Of a stretch of DNA of 64,000 bases, positions 45,107 through 56,819 are shown piece after piece. A program made the position numbers and the translations under genes. Source of the stretch: Mesaphorura yosii (taxonomy: Eukaryota; Arthropoda; Collembola; Poduromorpha; Tullbergiidae); NCBI GenBank assembly GCA_009869945.1, contig WIXG01000150.1, positions 1 through 64,000 of the forward strand, written 5' to 3'. Positions within the stretch are counted from its first letter, which is position 1. Each line of letters starts with the position of its first letter. The notes beneath the pieces are model-generated. The model did no database searches and was not told where the DNA came from. It saw only the letters and a list, made by a program, of their open reading frames with translations.

Positions 45107-48100
45107 TTAACTGAACTTGCATTGTGAGAAATCCATTTCCGGATGAGACTCCATAAATTTCTTCAGCATTTCATTCTTCTTCTGATCCTCCGACGTGGGC
45201 AAGCCTAATTCCTTTTGTCGCTGATCGTACATCATTTTTTCAACCATAGATCGCGTCTCTCCGTCCAAATCGCCAAGCTTGGATGGCTCGGGATTTATTT
45301 TTCTCGTACTTATTTCGGGATCAGTGACCACGAGCTTGTTCCACCATTCCATTTTGTTCACCTTCTCCATTGAAATGAAAATCACCTTCCGGTCTTCCAA
45401 AACCCAGGTTGATTCTTCCAGTTTGACCTCATGTGGAAAATCTGCATCGATTATCGGCGGCTGATTTTTGAGACCGACCTTCAAATGCTTCTTTTTTATG
45501 TCCACGATCACGTCGCTGGATTTCAGGCTGATTTTGCATGGAACTCGTAACTGCAAAGCAAAGCACAAAAGATGAGTAGTTTAATCTCATTACATTTTTG
45601 TAAAAACATTAAGATTATATGTAAAACCCTCAGAGTCAGAATTCTTGCATATTTGTTAAGGATCTTTGTGATGGTTCGGAATATTACAATTGTCTACGTG
45701 CCTAGCCGTGCGTCCAGCGGTCCACCTCCAATTTGTTATGATAGTTTTGCATTGCCGTTTGCAAGCAAGAAGCTGCGTTAAAAGCCTATCCTTTTCTCCC
45801 AACTATTTATTATTCGTAAGTGAGAAGCACGAAATAACTATCGAATGCCGTCATTTTCAAAGAGAGGGGTTGCATGTTGTTGGGATTAGGAAAATCTTTC
45901 CGTCAGCGACTCCTTGTCAAAAACATCTTCCAAATCGTCGCATCAATGCTCCACATATTTTCTGCAGCCTTGACCGTGGTGAGGGTCAAGTAAATCCGGG
46001 CCGCCAAGAAAGATGTAAAACGTGAAGGTAAATAAATCCCTTCACTGCACAAATCGACCCAACCTCTCCGCGACAAAGAATAATCAATCAATTCGACAAT
46101 TGAGGAAACGCTCCACAATTACTCGTCTTACCGCAACATGCAATGCTACAACGGAAAAGGGATGAGAAATAGAAAAACCTTGAACTTCATTAAGTTTACA
46201 ACTTCTTTCTGTGCATTTACAGTTGTGCAGTGGGAGACTTCAAAGGTATATCGTTTTCCCAAGAAACCCGACCGGAGATATTTACATAATCATAACAGCT
46301 ATTCAATAATATTCATAAATTCATATTTCATATTCACGGGACGGGGAATCACAGCAGCAGCAGCACAACAAAGGTAAAGTTAAGAAATGGCATTGACCGA
46401 CTAACTTCAAGAGTCGTCTCTTCTGTGTACACATTACGGCATCACTGAAGCATGGTGCACCATCAAACACACATCAGCCTCAGGAGTACTCAATCTCAAT
46501 ACTCAATAGTCATCATTACTTGCTCATCAAAATCTTACGACGCGTTGTGTACAGTCTCTGTTGCAGCAGTGTAGTTGTAGTTGAATAACATTTATGAAAT
46601 GAAGAAGAAAAAATTGTCTCGCAAAATATGCATGTCCGATCATACACAATTCGTGCCCATGTAAGTCAGGTTGTGTTTCTTGTTCCTCTTCACCTTTGCA
46701 CTTGGCTTTCGTGTCTCACGTCAGGCCCGGCTTGTGGCTTCAACTTGGTACTTGGTTCATCGCGCTCAGCCCAAACAACGCCAACGCAGCAAAATCACGC
46801 AAACATTTGCAAGTGAAACTTGCAATTTCGGCAATTACCGACCACCGGACCGGACGTGTTTTCCAGCTCGTAAGGTGCAGTCATGGAAGAATTTGCAGGA
46901 ATGAATCAGGTAATCAAATTATGCACTGATTTCTATGTAAAATGTCTTCATTTACGTCATTGGTCATTCGTTCAAACTAACGGCAAGGCACAGAATTTCT
47001 CATAGCCATCAGAGTCAATGCAAGCCACAAGTACGTGAGAACGTGCGGGACACCAACGATGCTCTCGGCTCATTAACGCGTAGCATCGTCAATTAATTAG
47101 TGTTAAAAAGGGAAAGCCTAAGGACAAAAAGAATGAGCCTTGTCCCGCATTCCACATTACATTAAGGAATTAGTATTGTGTATTGACAAACTTCTCGTTT
47201 CTATCTTTGAACACTTAAAGAGGCTCGAGGTGTGTGATTTTTCATTTACCGTGCACACAAACACGAAACATGACCCCGGAGAAGGGAAGAGTAACACATA
47301 AGTGCGAAAAATGTAATTATAAACAAATAGCGTCCATAATTATTCTTAGTATTTTGGCGTGTCGTGGCAGAAAATTCTGCCTGCCTTTGCTCCTTGCATA
47401 AAAACGCTTTGGACATTTGGACAGGGGCCAGAATTACAAGGTGGACGAATGGAGTTTGAAAGCATGTCTCAATGCAATTAGAGTCGAGTCAGAGCCAAAT
47501 CTGTTACGATTTCATCACTTTTAGTGCAGGAATTGATAGCTTGATGATCTAACCAATAAAGCTGCCCCGACAGGGAAGGAAAATTACGGCTCAAAAATGA
47601 CGGTCCAATTTTAGCGTTAGCTCGTCGCGCACGTAACAATGAATCTGCATTAATCTTCACAAAAACAAGACGAAAAGCAATTTGCTTACTGAAAGAATGA
47701 TCTCGCCGCGTCTCCAACTCAGGATAAGCAAACATAAATAAATAACGTGTTTGGCAATTGGCAGTAGGTTGTGATAATCACGACGGACGGCGACATGAAC
47801 ACACGAATGACCATAACACAGTTTCGGTATGAGATTGCCAAGATCATAATTTCATGACGCTGCTGCTGATTGTTTGCGTGCCTCAAGTGCAATTTATTGT
47901 CAGTTGCAGTCAACCACAAACTACACAACAATAAACCCAATGTTTACCTGTCACTAACGTCGTAGATCAATAAAATTATTCATATTGCCTCAACCCACAT
48001 GCGTTGGCTGTTATGAAATCGTGCTGCAAGAGCGCTGGGGATTTTCAACTTTTAACTTGACCTTACATAAGCAGAAGTAACGTAAATGCATGAATTTGCA

Positions 48101-51100
48101 TTCAAACGAAACCAAAAGCCAAACTATATTTATGCAATACAGGCACACAACCAGTTTTCCTTTTCCTATGCGTAAAATCTCTTGCATAATCACTTTCAAG
48201 TGTAAAGGTACCCAACCCGAGAACAATGCAGATTTTTATTGCGCGCACTTCGCCAAAGCCCATTTTTGTGGTTCCTCACTTTTTGCAATAAAGTCTGTGC
48301 TCCTTTGTAAGAAATTCAAATTCAAACCATACGAAATCCAAATTTATTTGGTTTCAACTTGAATCCATTGAATAATAGAGAATTGATTATTGAGTCATTG
48401 CTGTAACGTTACGCATCAGCATCGCCAACACCACCGTGGGCATTGACAAAGAATCAAGCAACAAAAGGTTTGGATACGCTTGGGCGAGTCGAGTGCTAAA
48501 GTATTTACGGATAAGATTGAGCATTGAAGTGATGTAAATTTTAAAGTTGGGTTAATTTACTGCGGAGTCCAAAGACCAAGCTTGTGGTTAACATTGTTTA
48601 TGCCGAGACTCGATATAAAGACTCACGTCGTCAGGAATCTGCGTACGCGTGCGTTGGGCGATGAATTTCCTTTTTAAAATTTCTCGACACTGATACCACT
48701 CGATTCAACTCCTGTGCGGCTTGAGCGCGAGCATGACTGACATGATGGTGTCAACAACGCGTGAAATTAACTAATTAATAATACAGTTTATGATAAATAG
48801 CGTGGTAAATTGCAGATAATTGTAACTGTTGCAGTGTGCGAGTTTGTAATCAACTAACAATGACTGCCGCCGGTGTTCAATTCAAAAGCATTAACCAAAA
48901 GCTCGATTCAACAATTACTCATTTGCAGAACGATTGAACCCAAGCTGAACTGAGTACTTGCCATTTACGACTGAAATGATTACAAATTCTTACGTAGCGT
49001 AGCTCAGCATTTCCGCATTCGTCAGACAATAATACCTACAAAAAGTGCAACAATAACATAGCATCGGTGCTGGCTTGAGACAGACAGACAGTGCCACAAT
49101 GGGAATAACAATAACAAATTACATTTTCGCTTCTTCAGGAGGTTATTAACAAATCATGAGCTCAGCTCAGAGCACAGGTACTGCGTGTCCGTGGTACTAC
49201 CTCCTTGCCTTGCCGATTTGTGGAGGTACGGGCCTCCGTACGCACGCAACAATGCAAACGCAGACTGCATGATGAGTGCCAGTGTCTCACTTTTTGCCAG
49301 CCGCTGCGTGCAATTTTAAATTCATTCTTTGACTTTCCCTTCTTATTTTACACAAAAAAATAATAAACAAAAAGAATTTATGAATAATATTCGAAATGCT
49401 GACGCTCCTCCACGCAATGCCTAACTCGTAATCACTTAACTCGAAGCAATGAATTTTATGTTTGCCTTTTAATGCAAGCGAAGCCGAAGCATTTCACTGC
49501 GAATGATATCGATATTACGATCGCAGCTCCCCAGATACTGCCCCAAAGGTAATGTCTCACAATCTATGAGCACCACGAGCACGAGTCTGCAAGGTGTGCG
49601 CTCATTTTTTATCATGTTCGCGTTAAATGAAGACGACAATCACAAATCTAGTCATTCTCTTCAAATATCTCGTTGAGGAAAGTAAGAAACTAAAATCATC
49701 ATCAATACAATAAAATCAGCCTGTTTAACCTGAAATATTTGCATGTTTCACATGCCTTTGACTATCGACTTGAACGTGCAAGGCAGACGCAGACACAACT
49801 TAAATGTAACATAAAAAAGTGAGATTGAACTTTTTGTAAAAAGTTGCACATTGCAAGTCAAACTCTAAACTTAACGTAGACAAGTTTGGAGCAGTCGGGT
49901 CTGCAAGTCGCAAATCGGCACGCTGTTCTGGTTAATCTGAACACCTGCACCGTCAAATTATTTGTGGTGACGATTCGCGTCAAAATTTTGATTCTTCTGT
50001 CTCGATAATTTTTACAAGTTTCTCTTCAGGCATCCTGAGCTTTTGTGTAAATACGCACAACGCATGAATTTCGCAATAAATCAGTGTTTGTGTTCAGTCA
50101 GTTCAGTGCCGAAGTGAAGTCACGACTCACGACGTGAGCAAGTGAGCACGGTTCATCGTTCTCAGTTTCTCAGCGCTCAAGAACAGCTTTACAAAGGGTA
50201 TTAAGAGATCATCATTTTCGAGCATTGACGTCTGTCTAATTTAATAATAATTCAATTCACACCTTCGCATCGTTACCTTGTGTCTAATTGTGTGATTGCT
50301 ATTTCCAAGCCGTGCTGTGCTACACTGTGAAGATTACATTATCACGACTTGCGTGTAAATTGAATTTTCATTTGCATTACAAATTGGTTTTGTGCCAAAT
50401 ATAATTGCATGAAGGTTTCGGTTTCATTTCGTGCGTAAGAGTAATCAAAAGTCAAACAATCTCGTGTTTGCTTTGCCGTTGCCAAGTTGATCAAACGCAA
50501 CAATCCTCAACAATGCACAGAAAGAAGAGTGCACAAGTTCGTTTTCAAGAGGGATGACTTTATGAAAGTGATGCGCACAAGGCGAGCAGCGACGCTTGTC
50601 GCAAGGCATAACTACAAGCCAAGGCAATTGAGTGATGAGGAGTAAAAAATTTGTACATTGCATAATGACTTTATTGTTCAAGACGGTAAAATCGGCCGGT
50701 GGGTCTTTAAAATTTTAAATTACAGCTTCTAATCTGTAATTTCATCAATAGCGTTTGTTAAGTCCGGCAGGATTGGGCAATTCTGGTTGGATACAAACAG
50801 CAATAATTCAACAACACAAAGCATAATAGAGCAATAAAACTGCGCTTGCATTTGGTCGCTTGATGGATGTGGATGAATGAGCTTCTTTGCGAATTGTGGA
50901 AGGATAAGGATAGAAATTGCGAATTAAGGCATAATTGAATTCAATGATAAGTAGCACGCTTTAAACGTCAACAATGCAATTCTTAAACTCTTGTTTCGTG
51001 CGTTAATTCCTAATTAATGCTAAACAGTCAAGCCCAAACCGCATGAGGCGTGAAAGGCAAAGGCAACGGAAAGTAAAAGGTTACCACAGAATGCGGCGTA

Positions 51101-53962
51101 TCGCTTGCTAAACTGAAGTCAGCTCGTGAAAATCTAATTTCGAATGCAACAAACGAGTCAAAGTAACAAATGTTAAGCCTTTTTTGATTTTAAGGCTGCC
51201 GTGATTCGTGACAGAGAAGTTCTGCAGCAGTCCACAGCAACAACAATTTCGACGCAGAGTAATCATGCTGACATACCTGTCCAAAAATCTCAAAGCCAAT
51301 CTCCAAATCCTCGTCAGACGTTGGACATTCAGCTAGTGAACCGGCAACCGACAGAACTCAGCGTGAGCGACACCGAGCAGGAATCAAACTCGGACCGAGA
51401 ATCCTTTCGACACCCGTTTTACGAGAACTTTGACTTGACCGTATCCGGAGCTTATCAGCACTTTACTCTGCCTCGGCCACAAGTGCGTAGCCTGCCGTCA
51501 TGGGCCGGAGAGTCTGAGGATCACTACAATAACATTGGTGGAAGTATCACGAGCTCAGCTGAACTGATCAGCGATAATAGTCCTGCCGCTAGTCCCACAA
51601 GCTCAATTCCGAACCACAGTGACTGTGACACAATGAACAATTACCCATATCAGGGGCCCAACAATGGGATTTATCACAACCTTTACGGATACTCCAGTTC
51701 ACACGCATCGTCGTCTACTCGCGATGATGCGCCTTACTCGTCAATCAAAAACAATTCTAGACTCAAGAAGATAAGGTCCGACAATGTGAGCCCGTCTGTA
51801 AGCAACACGACTGCAAGTACAGGACTGTCATCATCGCGAGGAACAATGAAACGGCAACAAAAGTCTGGAGACTATGGACACGGGCCGAGTTCAAATGGCA
51901 CTGGAACTATTCCCCGCCCGGCAGGCGTGATGTCACGCAGTGCCAGGTCTGCGAATGCTTCAGCACTTTATTATTCGACACCCGGACCAACCCATGATCA
52001 CATTGTTGTACCTGTGCCAGTTCAGGTAAGGTCAATGGTTGCAATCATTTTCTACTATCGATAGGAAACTGTGTGTATTGCTGTGCATGCTCTTTTACAG
52101 GCTTGCCAGGGAAATCCATACTGCTCAGGCTGCAGTGGTCAAATGCAGCTTCAACCGCCAGGAACTCACTTAGAAACGATACCGGAAATGTGCTCACTCA
52201 AGACTGATCCAACTCTATACTGGAACTATGCTGGTAACAACAATAACGTTCACATTCCACTGAAACGCAACTCTTCGATAGGTAAGGGTCGTTTCCCTCG
52301 TAAGTCGTCAGGCACGACCTTGTCGAACCCACATTTACTATTATTAATTTTGTGAAATATGTCAGGTGGTTTTACATTGAATGGCCAGCCTCGTCTGATC
52401 AAGAAAAGCAAAATGTCAAGATTTTGTTCAAGCCACAAAATAGCACTGGTTGTGTCCACATTCTCCATGCTTGTCACTCTTGGATTGGTTGTAACACTAA
52501 TTCTCATGAAAAGTAAGCTCTACTTTCATTTCTGATTTCTTTTCCTTTGCCCAGTAAATTTGAAGAACTCGTACTTCTCTGTAGAAAAAGGAATGATGGA
52601 GGCGATGTGATAATGGCAGACGCTATCAACCGGAATTCTAACTTCGGAATTTGGGCTGGAAAGAACGGAATGAATGAATCTGCGAAATTGAACTTCTACT
52701 TGCACGGACGACATAGTACAGTGATTTGTAATTAGAAAATGCCTAATTTGCGAAGCGTAATCGTGGACAGGAATCAGAGCGAAAATACTGAAACGATCTG
52801 AAGGTGATAATTTAATTTAGTGACTAATTTTAAGTGCAATACGGTCCGACATTTTATCATTAAAAGCCCTTCCTGTGTGAGGATTCTCGTCAAATCGAGA
52901 ATTGATACTGACAAGATCTTAAGATCATGAATTCAGCCTGTGATCCCCAATTTTTGCTTTTATTATAAGCTTAGCTGCATGGGTTGACAAGCCGATTCGG
53001 CGCAATTTCTTGTCCTCAAATTCTGATAATCATTTCTCATGTTTCATGTTAATTGTTCTCAAGACCTTGATCGAACTCGATGTACACGTTCAATTCACTG
53101 AACCTCGTCATTATATGCATTTGAAAACAATAAAAAGCTTTAAACTGCAAACGAATTTCAAATGAAACCCAGTTTCTTACCTCAATTTCAGACAATGTTT
53201 GAGTCCATCTATAATTGGGTAGGTCACAGCCGTTACCAGCATTCGGCTTAAGTTTCCCTATTTGGAATCCAAACCCAATCAACAGTATGGCTAATGAAAT
53301 ATTCTGAGTTTTAATAAATGATTCTGCTCCAAGGAATACCTTTGTCCTCTTCATCATCCTCTTCATCTTTCTTGTCTCCCTCTCCTTCTTTTGATGAACC
53401 TTCCTCACTTTCCATTTTGTTGTCACCCGTGATTGGCTCTGCTTTAGTTTTCTTAGCATTCAACTCCTTTTCTAGCTTTTCAGCCTCCTCCTCAGTAAGT
53501 TCAGTAACACTTGACTCTTCCAAAACATGACCCTTGGCGTTTACTTCCGCTTCCTCTTGTTTCTCCCTCTCAAGGCGTTCTTTTCGCTGGCGATCTCTTT
53601 CCTCGTACTCTTCTTTCTTCTTCTTAGCTTCGTTCAGAGCAATTTTTTCGTACTTGCTGAAGTTGTCCAAAATCATCTACAACAGAACAAAGAATATGCA
53701 ATCCTCACGCATATGTATTATGCAGTAATGTTTTCAACACGATAACTTACCTTTTTAGCGTAACCCGGCTCTCCACCCGTGTAGAAGTCTGTCTTTCTTG
53801 CCAAAAAACTAAATATTGTACCTAAGAGCTACATGGACAACATGCGTCAGTTAAATACAGCCATGAATCCGAACAGTGAGGTCTTACCTCCTGAACACCG
53901 CCTTCGTGCTGCTGAGCCATGGCCATTAACATTCCGTCGAACTGTTCTTCCTTACTTGCCAT
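45107..53962 (-). CDS. nudC: nudC, nuclear migration / dynein-associated CS-domain protein, split by a 7.6 kb intron
   Basis: NudC is an HSP90 co-chaperone that stabilises LIS1 and dynein components. Five exons join in phase to 336 residues (human 331): 53888-53962 ([20 protein letters not shown]), 53751-53828 ([19 protein letters not shown]), 53340-53676 ([20 protein letters not shown], a coiled coil, then acidic), 53181-53257 ([21 protein letters not shown], start of the CS domain) and 45107-45550 ([20 protein letters not shown] through [15 protein letters not shown] to the C-terminus [12 protein letters not shown]). The CS domain is thus divided between the fourth and fifth exons by an intron of 7,630 bp (45551-53180), while the other introns are about 60-90 bp. 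The big intron carries exons of another gene on the opposite strand. The C-terminal exon has no other N-terminal partner in the window, so the join is well supported by phase and homology. Confidence 0.93.
45551..51190. other. Gene-poor stretch inside the nudC intron
   Basis: About 5.6 kb with no protein-like frame above 80 codons. The plus strand must contain the promoter and 5' exon(s) of the nested membrane-protein gene, since its first visible exon opens with an acceptor, not an ATG. A small basic frame starting [20 protein letters not shown] at about 50572 is one candidate for a leader exon, but its phase does not join cleanly. AT-rich homeodomain-like TAATTA words are frequent (for example around 47090, 48768). 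Confidence 0.4.
51195..52533 (+). CDS. Type II single-pass membrane protein, N-terminal part only, nested in the nudC intron
   Basis: Three exons (about 51195-52025, 52101-52281, 52366 on) join in phase. The first opens after a TTTTAAG acceptor, so a 5' exon with the start is missing. The long first part is polar and rich in Ser/Asn/Pro ([34 protein letters not shown]). Then come [28 protein letters not shown], and a positively charged stretch [17 protein letters not shown] directly before one hydrophobic helix ([20 protein letters not shown]). Positive charge before the helix predicts N-inside, C-outside. Straight after the helix (ILMK) is a GTAAGC donor, so the extracellular part should lie in later exons. 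The only nearby 3' exon candidate (about 52551) stops at once in this phase, and reading through the donor gives only a nine-codon tail. A large extracellular protein such as a teneurin is one possibility, but I found no matching domain. Confidence 0.55.
52534..53180. other. Right part of the nudC intron
   Basis: About 650 bp after the nested exons. A 62-codon plus-strand frame at 52547-52735 follows a CCCAG acceptor but does not join in phase to the membrane-protein exons. Nothing else is seen. Confidence 0.4.
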
Positions 53963-54735
53963 TGTAGGTATATCAGTATTGCCTTTAGTATTAGTAAATT
54001 AGCAGTAGTTGCCTGATGCGACTTGGTGGCTGAGGATCGATTAAAGAGGAATGACTAATATTGGACTGTGACCAACCCAGTTAGTGTGCAAAGTACGAAC
54101 CAACAAGAAATACCTTAAAGTTTCCACGATCAGTTAATCCGAATTTTCCCGTGGCGAATGTCTCCTGCTGATCAAGATATTAGCGATAGAACACTTGTTA
54201 GCGAACTTGACAATGAACGACCGTGAGTGACTGACAAAACCGAGTACACGTTTTGAAGCTGCTCCTGGTTTGAATTCTGGAACTTTCAAGTCATTCGCAG
54301 ATGAATCATTCTCCAAGCCAACGCAAGCTGAATGAAACAAAGACCTGCGGATTAAGCTATACTTTCTTTTACGTAATGATTCTCGATGGTTCACTGCCAA
54401 TGTCCTTGACATAGACATCGGGCCCTGAACTCCTAATGGTGACGAAGTCCTATAGAAACGTTTGTTGACCAGTGTTCATACGTGCCCGTAAAGCAATCGA
54501 TTATTACAAATTCAAGGTTGTCAGTCGGAACGGAAGGAAACGGCCACCAGCTGCTAGGCAGCCAAAGGAAGGTAATGCTTGAAATCGGTCGATCCAACTT
54601 CTAACCGATATTCTACACTTCTCGTGCCTGCCTACAGGTAAGGGATCTTCATCTTTATGGTAGACTCTCTTGTTTTGGATTTCAGTGCCATAGTGCGTCG
54701 GAAGCTCAACTCCCGATCAACACCCAGCAGCCATC
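53963..54735. promoter_or_regulatory. Divergent region between nudC and the SIAH-like gene
   Basis: About 770 bp between outward genes. It should hold both promoters. No convincing ORF; the minus-strand frame at 54134-54418 has no recognisable feature. A donor-like GTAAGG near 54641 may belong to a leader intron of the SIAH-like gene. Confidence 0.4.
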
Positions 54736-56251
54736 ATGGCATTTTACAGTCCTCAATCTACGAAAGGATCGAAATCTCTACTTCAAATGGTCCAGTGTCC
54801 CGTTTGCCACAAGCTGCCAACTCCGCCAGTTTATGGTTGTCAGAATGGACACATCATCTGTGGAAATTGCAAAGACAAAGTTCCACATTGCTCAGTGTGC
54901 CGTGCCGATAAATTCAATGTTCGCAACACCATCGTCGAAGAAATCCTCAAAGGCCGACATTTGCAATGTCCTTTCTGCGAGTCAACGGAATTTTCTGGAG
55001 AAGAATTGACACTGCATGCTACGAAATGCCTGTGCCGGTAGGGTCAAAGCTGCTGTTTTTGAGATTAAGCATTGAATAATGTAGAAATGATAGACGATTT
55101 TGTTCCTGGCAGGCCTGTTGAATGCAACTGCAAAATTAGACGAGAATGCGTAGCTGATATGGTGCCAAAGGATCTCTACCAGTCTCACATGAGGCTTTTT
55201 CATGGACTCCGTGACACCGAGGACGAAGGAGAGGTCACCATTAAGTGCCCAATGAGTAAGTTTTCAGCACTAAGCGTTATCGCCATTTCCATTTATGTTA
55301 AAGATGATCTCTTATTCCAGCTGCCGGATTCCACCCTCAAAGCTTCAAGGCATTTAAGAATGACTTTATCTTAAATTCTGCAAGAACTGAAACCCAGTTC
55401 TTCACTTGGATCTCATATTTGGGCGACACTGCTCCGAGTATTCATGCTGAAATTCGTCTTTATTACGATCAAGTGCAGCCACATCGGGACATGACTGCTC
55501 TCTTAGCGCGAGCAGAACTGAAATCAAGCGTTGGCATCTCACCGCTTTCATTGCACTTGACTCCCGAAGAAGTGCTGAAGACGGGCCACTGCTTAGAAGT
55601 AAAAATCGACGGGAACAACAATGCGAATCTACCACCTTATCTCTGGCCAGGGTTTGATGTGCCGGCAGGCACTGTTCCAGCGTGGGGTTACACTATTAAA
55701 TTGTGGAAGGTATTCAGTAACTCAATGAGGGAATTATTGGCTCCGAAGGGAAACTACTTTTTTTGTTAATTTTCATTCCTATTTTTAGCCACAAGAGAAT
55801 CGAAATGCCCGAAGCTATTGTCGCGTACAGAAACGTTATACGCCGGCACCGATTTTCTACCCGGCCCCGATTATCCACCCGGGTAAGCATCCGGTTTCTT
55901 TCGCACCTTTATTAGCCACTCTATATAGTTGTAAACTCATAAAATATCCCAGTTCCAAATCAAGATCAGGATAATGATGAACAGGAGTTTTATGACGAGC
56001 AAGAACATTTAATGCTTTATCAAGCGTTGACGGGCCAGCCTCCGAATAACGCTCCACAGTTCGCAGCTGCTGCCCCTGTTGATCAGCCGAATGATTTGGA
56101 TTTGGACAGCCCGGACACAAAGCGTAGTCGAGTAAATGTCACTACAGACGCGGATGCCGACTTCAATGCCAACGACTATGATGACTACGACTTGGAGTCA
56201 GACGAAACTATTCCCGACGCAGAATCCAACAACGCAAGGCTTCCTCAATAG
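54736..56251 (+). CDS. SIAH/sina-type RING E3 ubiquitin ligase with acidic tail
   Basis: An E3 ubiquitin ligase of the seven-in-absentia type. Near residue 20 is the RING: CPVCHKLPTPPVYGCQNGHI, then CGNCKDKVPHCSVCR, i.e. Cys/His pairs in C3HC4 spacing. The next part has CPFCESTEFSGEEL..HATKC (a second zinc module) and CRPVECNCKIRREC...HMRLFHG, which matches the SIAH zinc-finger position loosely. After an intron comes CPMTAGFHPQSFKAF, then the substrate-binding-like region (FTWISYLGDTAPSIHAEIRL) to PPYLWPGFDVPAG and WGYTIKLWK. The last exons are disordered and acidic (DYDDYDLESDETIPD) with a basic KRSRV patch that could be a nuclear signal. The tail is not part of standard SIAH, so this is a lineage-specific paralogue rather than the canonical SIAH. 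AATAAA is at 56408-56413. Confidence 0.8.
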
Positions 56252-56819
56252 TTAGTTGTTCATTTATCTTCGCTTAATATGCTACAAAATCCTGTACGAT
56301 AGGTTAAACGAATCATTCGTGTATGGTCTGTTTGAAGTGTAAATGCCTCTGATGTAAGTCGACTCTGGGGCTCTATTTTAGCCTGTTAACTGTTGCACAA
56401 AATGCAAAATAAATCTCCGATACTCTTGCGCTGACGTGCTTGTTCGTTTTGGAATTCGAACTTTGCATCTCGCACCATGATCGGCTGAAGTACTTTGAAT
56501 TCTGGCTTTTAATTAGTTATGTAACAGGATTTGTGTTTATCTCCTCATCTTTACAATGTACTGTCATGCTCTGCCACTATCCTTTGAGTCTCCGCGTGTT
56601 GGGCAACAGAAACGTCACTACTCAAATACAGTCAGGGTCGCTGATAAATGATATCAGATGTTCCTGCACCACGTACGATGGCCACTACAGATGATGAGCA
56701 TCCCTCGACTGTGCCTGTACCCAAACACTGACAGTCACTCGTGTTCTAACCTTCACAACACTGACTGCCTCCAAGTCAACTCCATACGAGGCCAATAAAT
56801 TGTTCCCTGTACTTTAAAA
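56252..56819. other. Spacer between the SIAH-like gene and the acyl-CoA ligase
   Basis: About 570 bp. It contains the SIAH-like 3' end (AATAAA 56408-56413) and the ligase promoter. No ORF is convincing. Confidence 0.45.

Noticed and set aside
52547-52735. 62-codon frame as the next exon of the nested membrane protein
   Set aside because: Its phase does not fit the donor at 52512. In the correct phase the exon stops after 18 codons.
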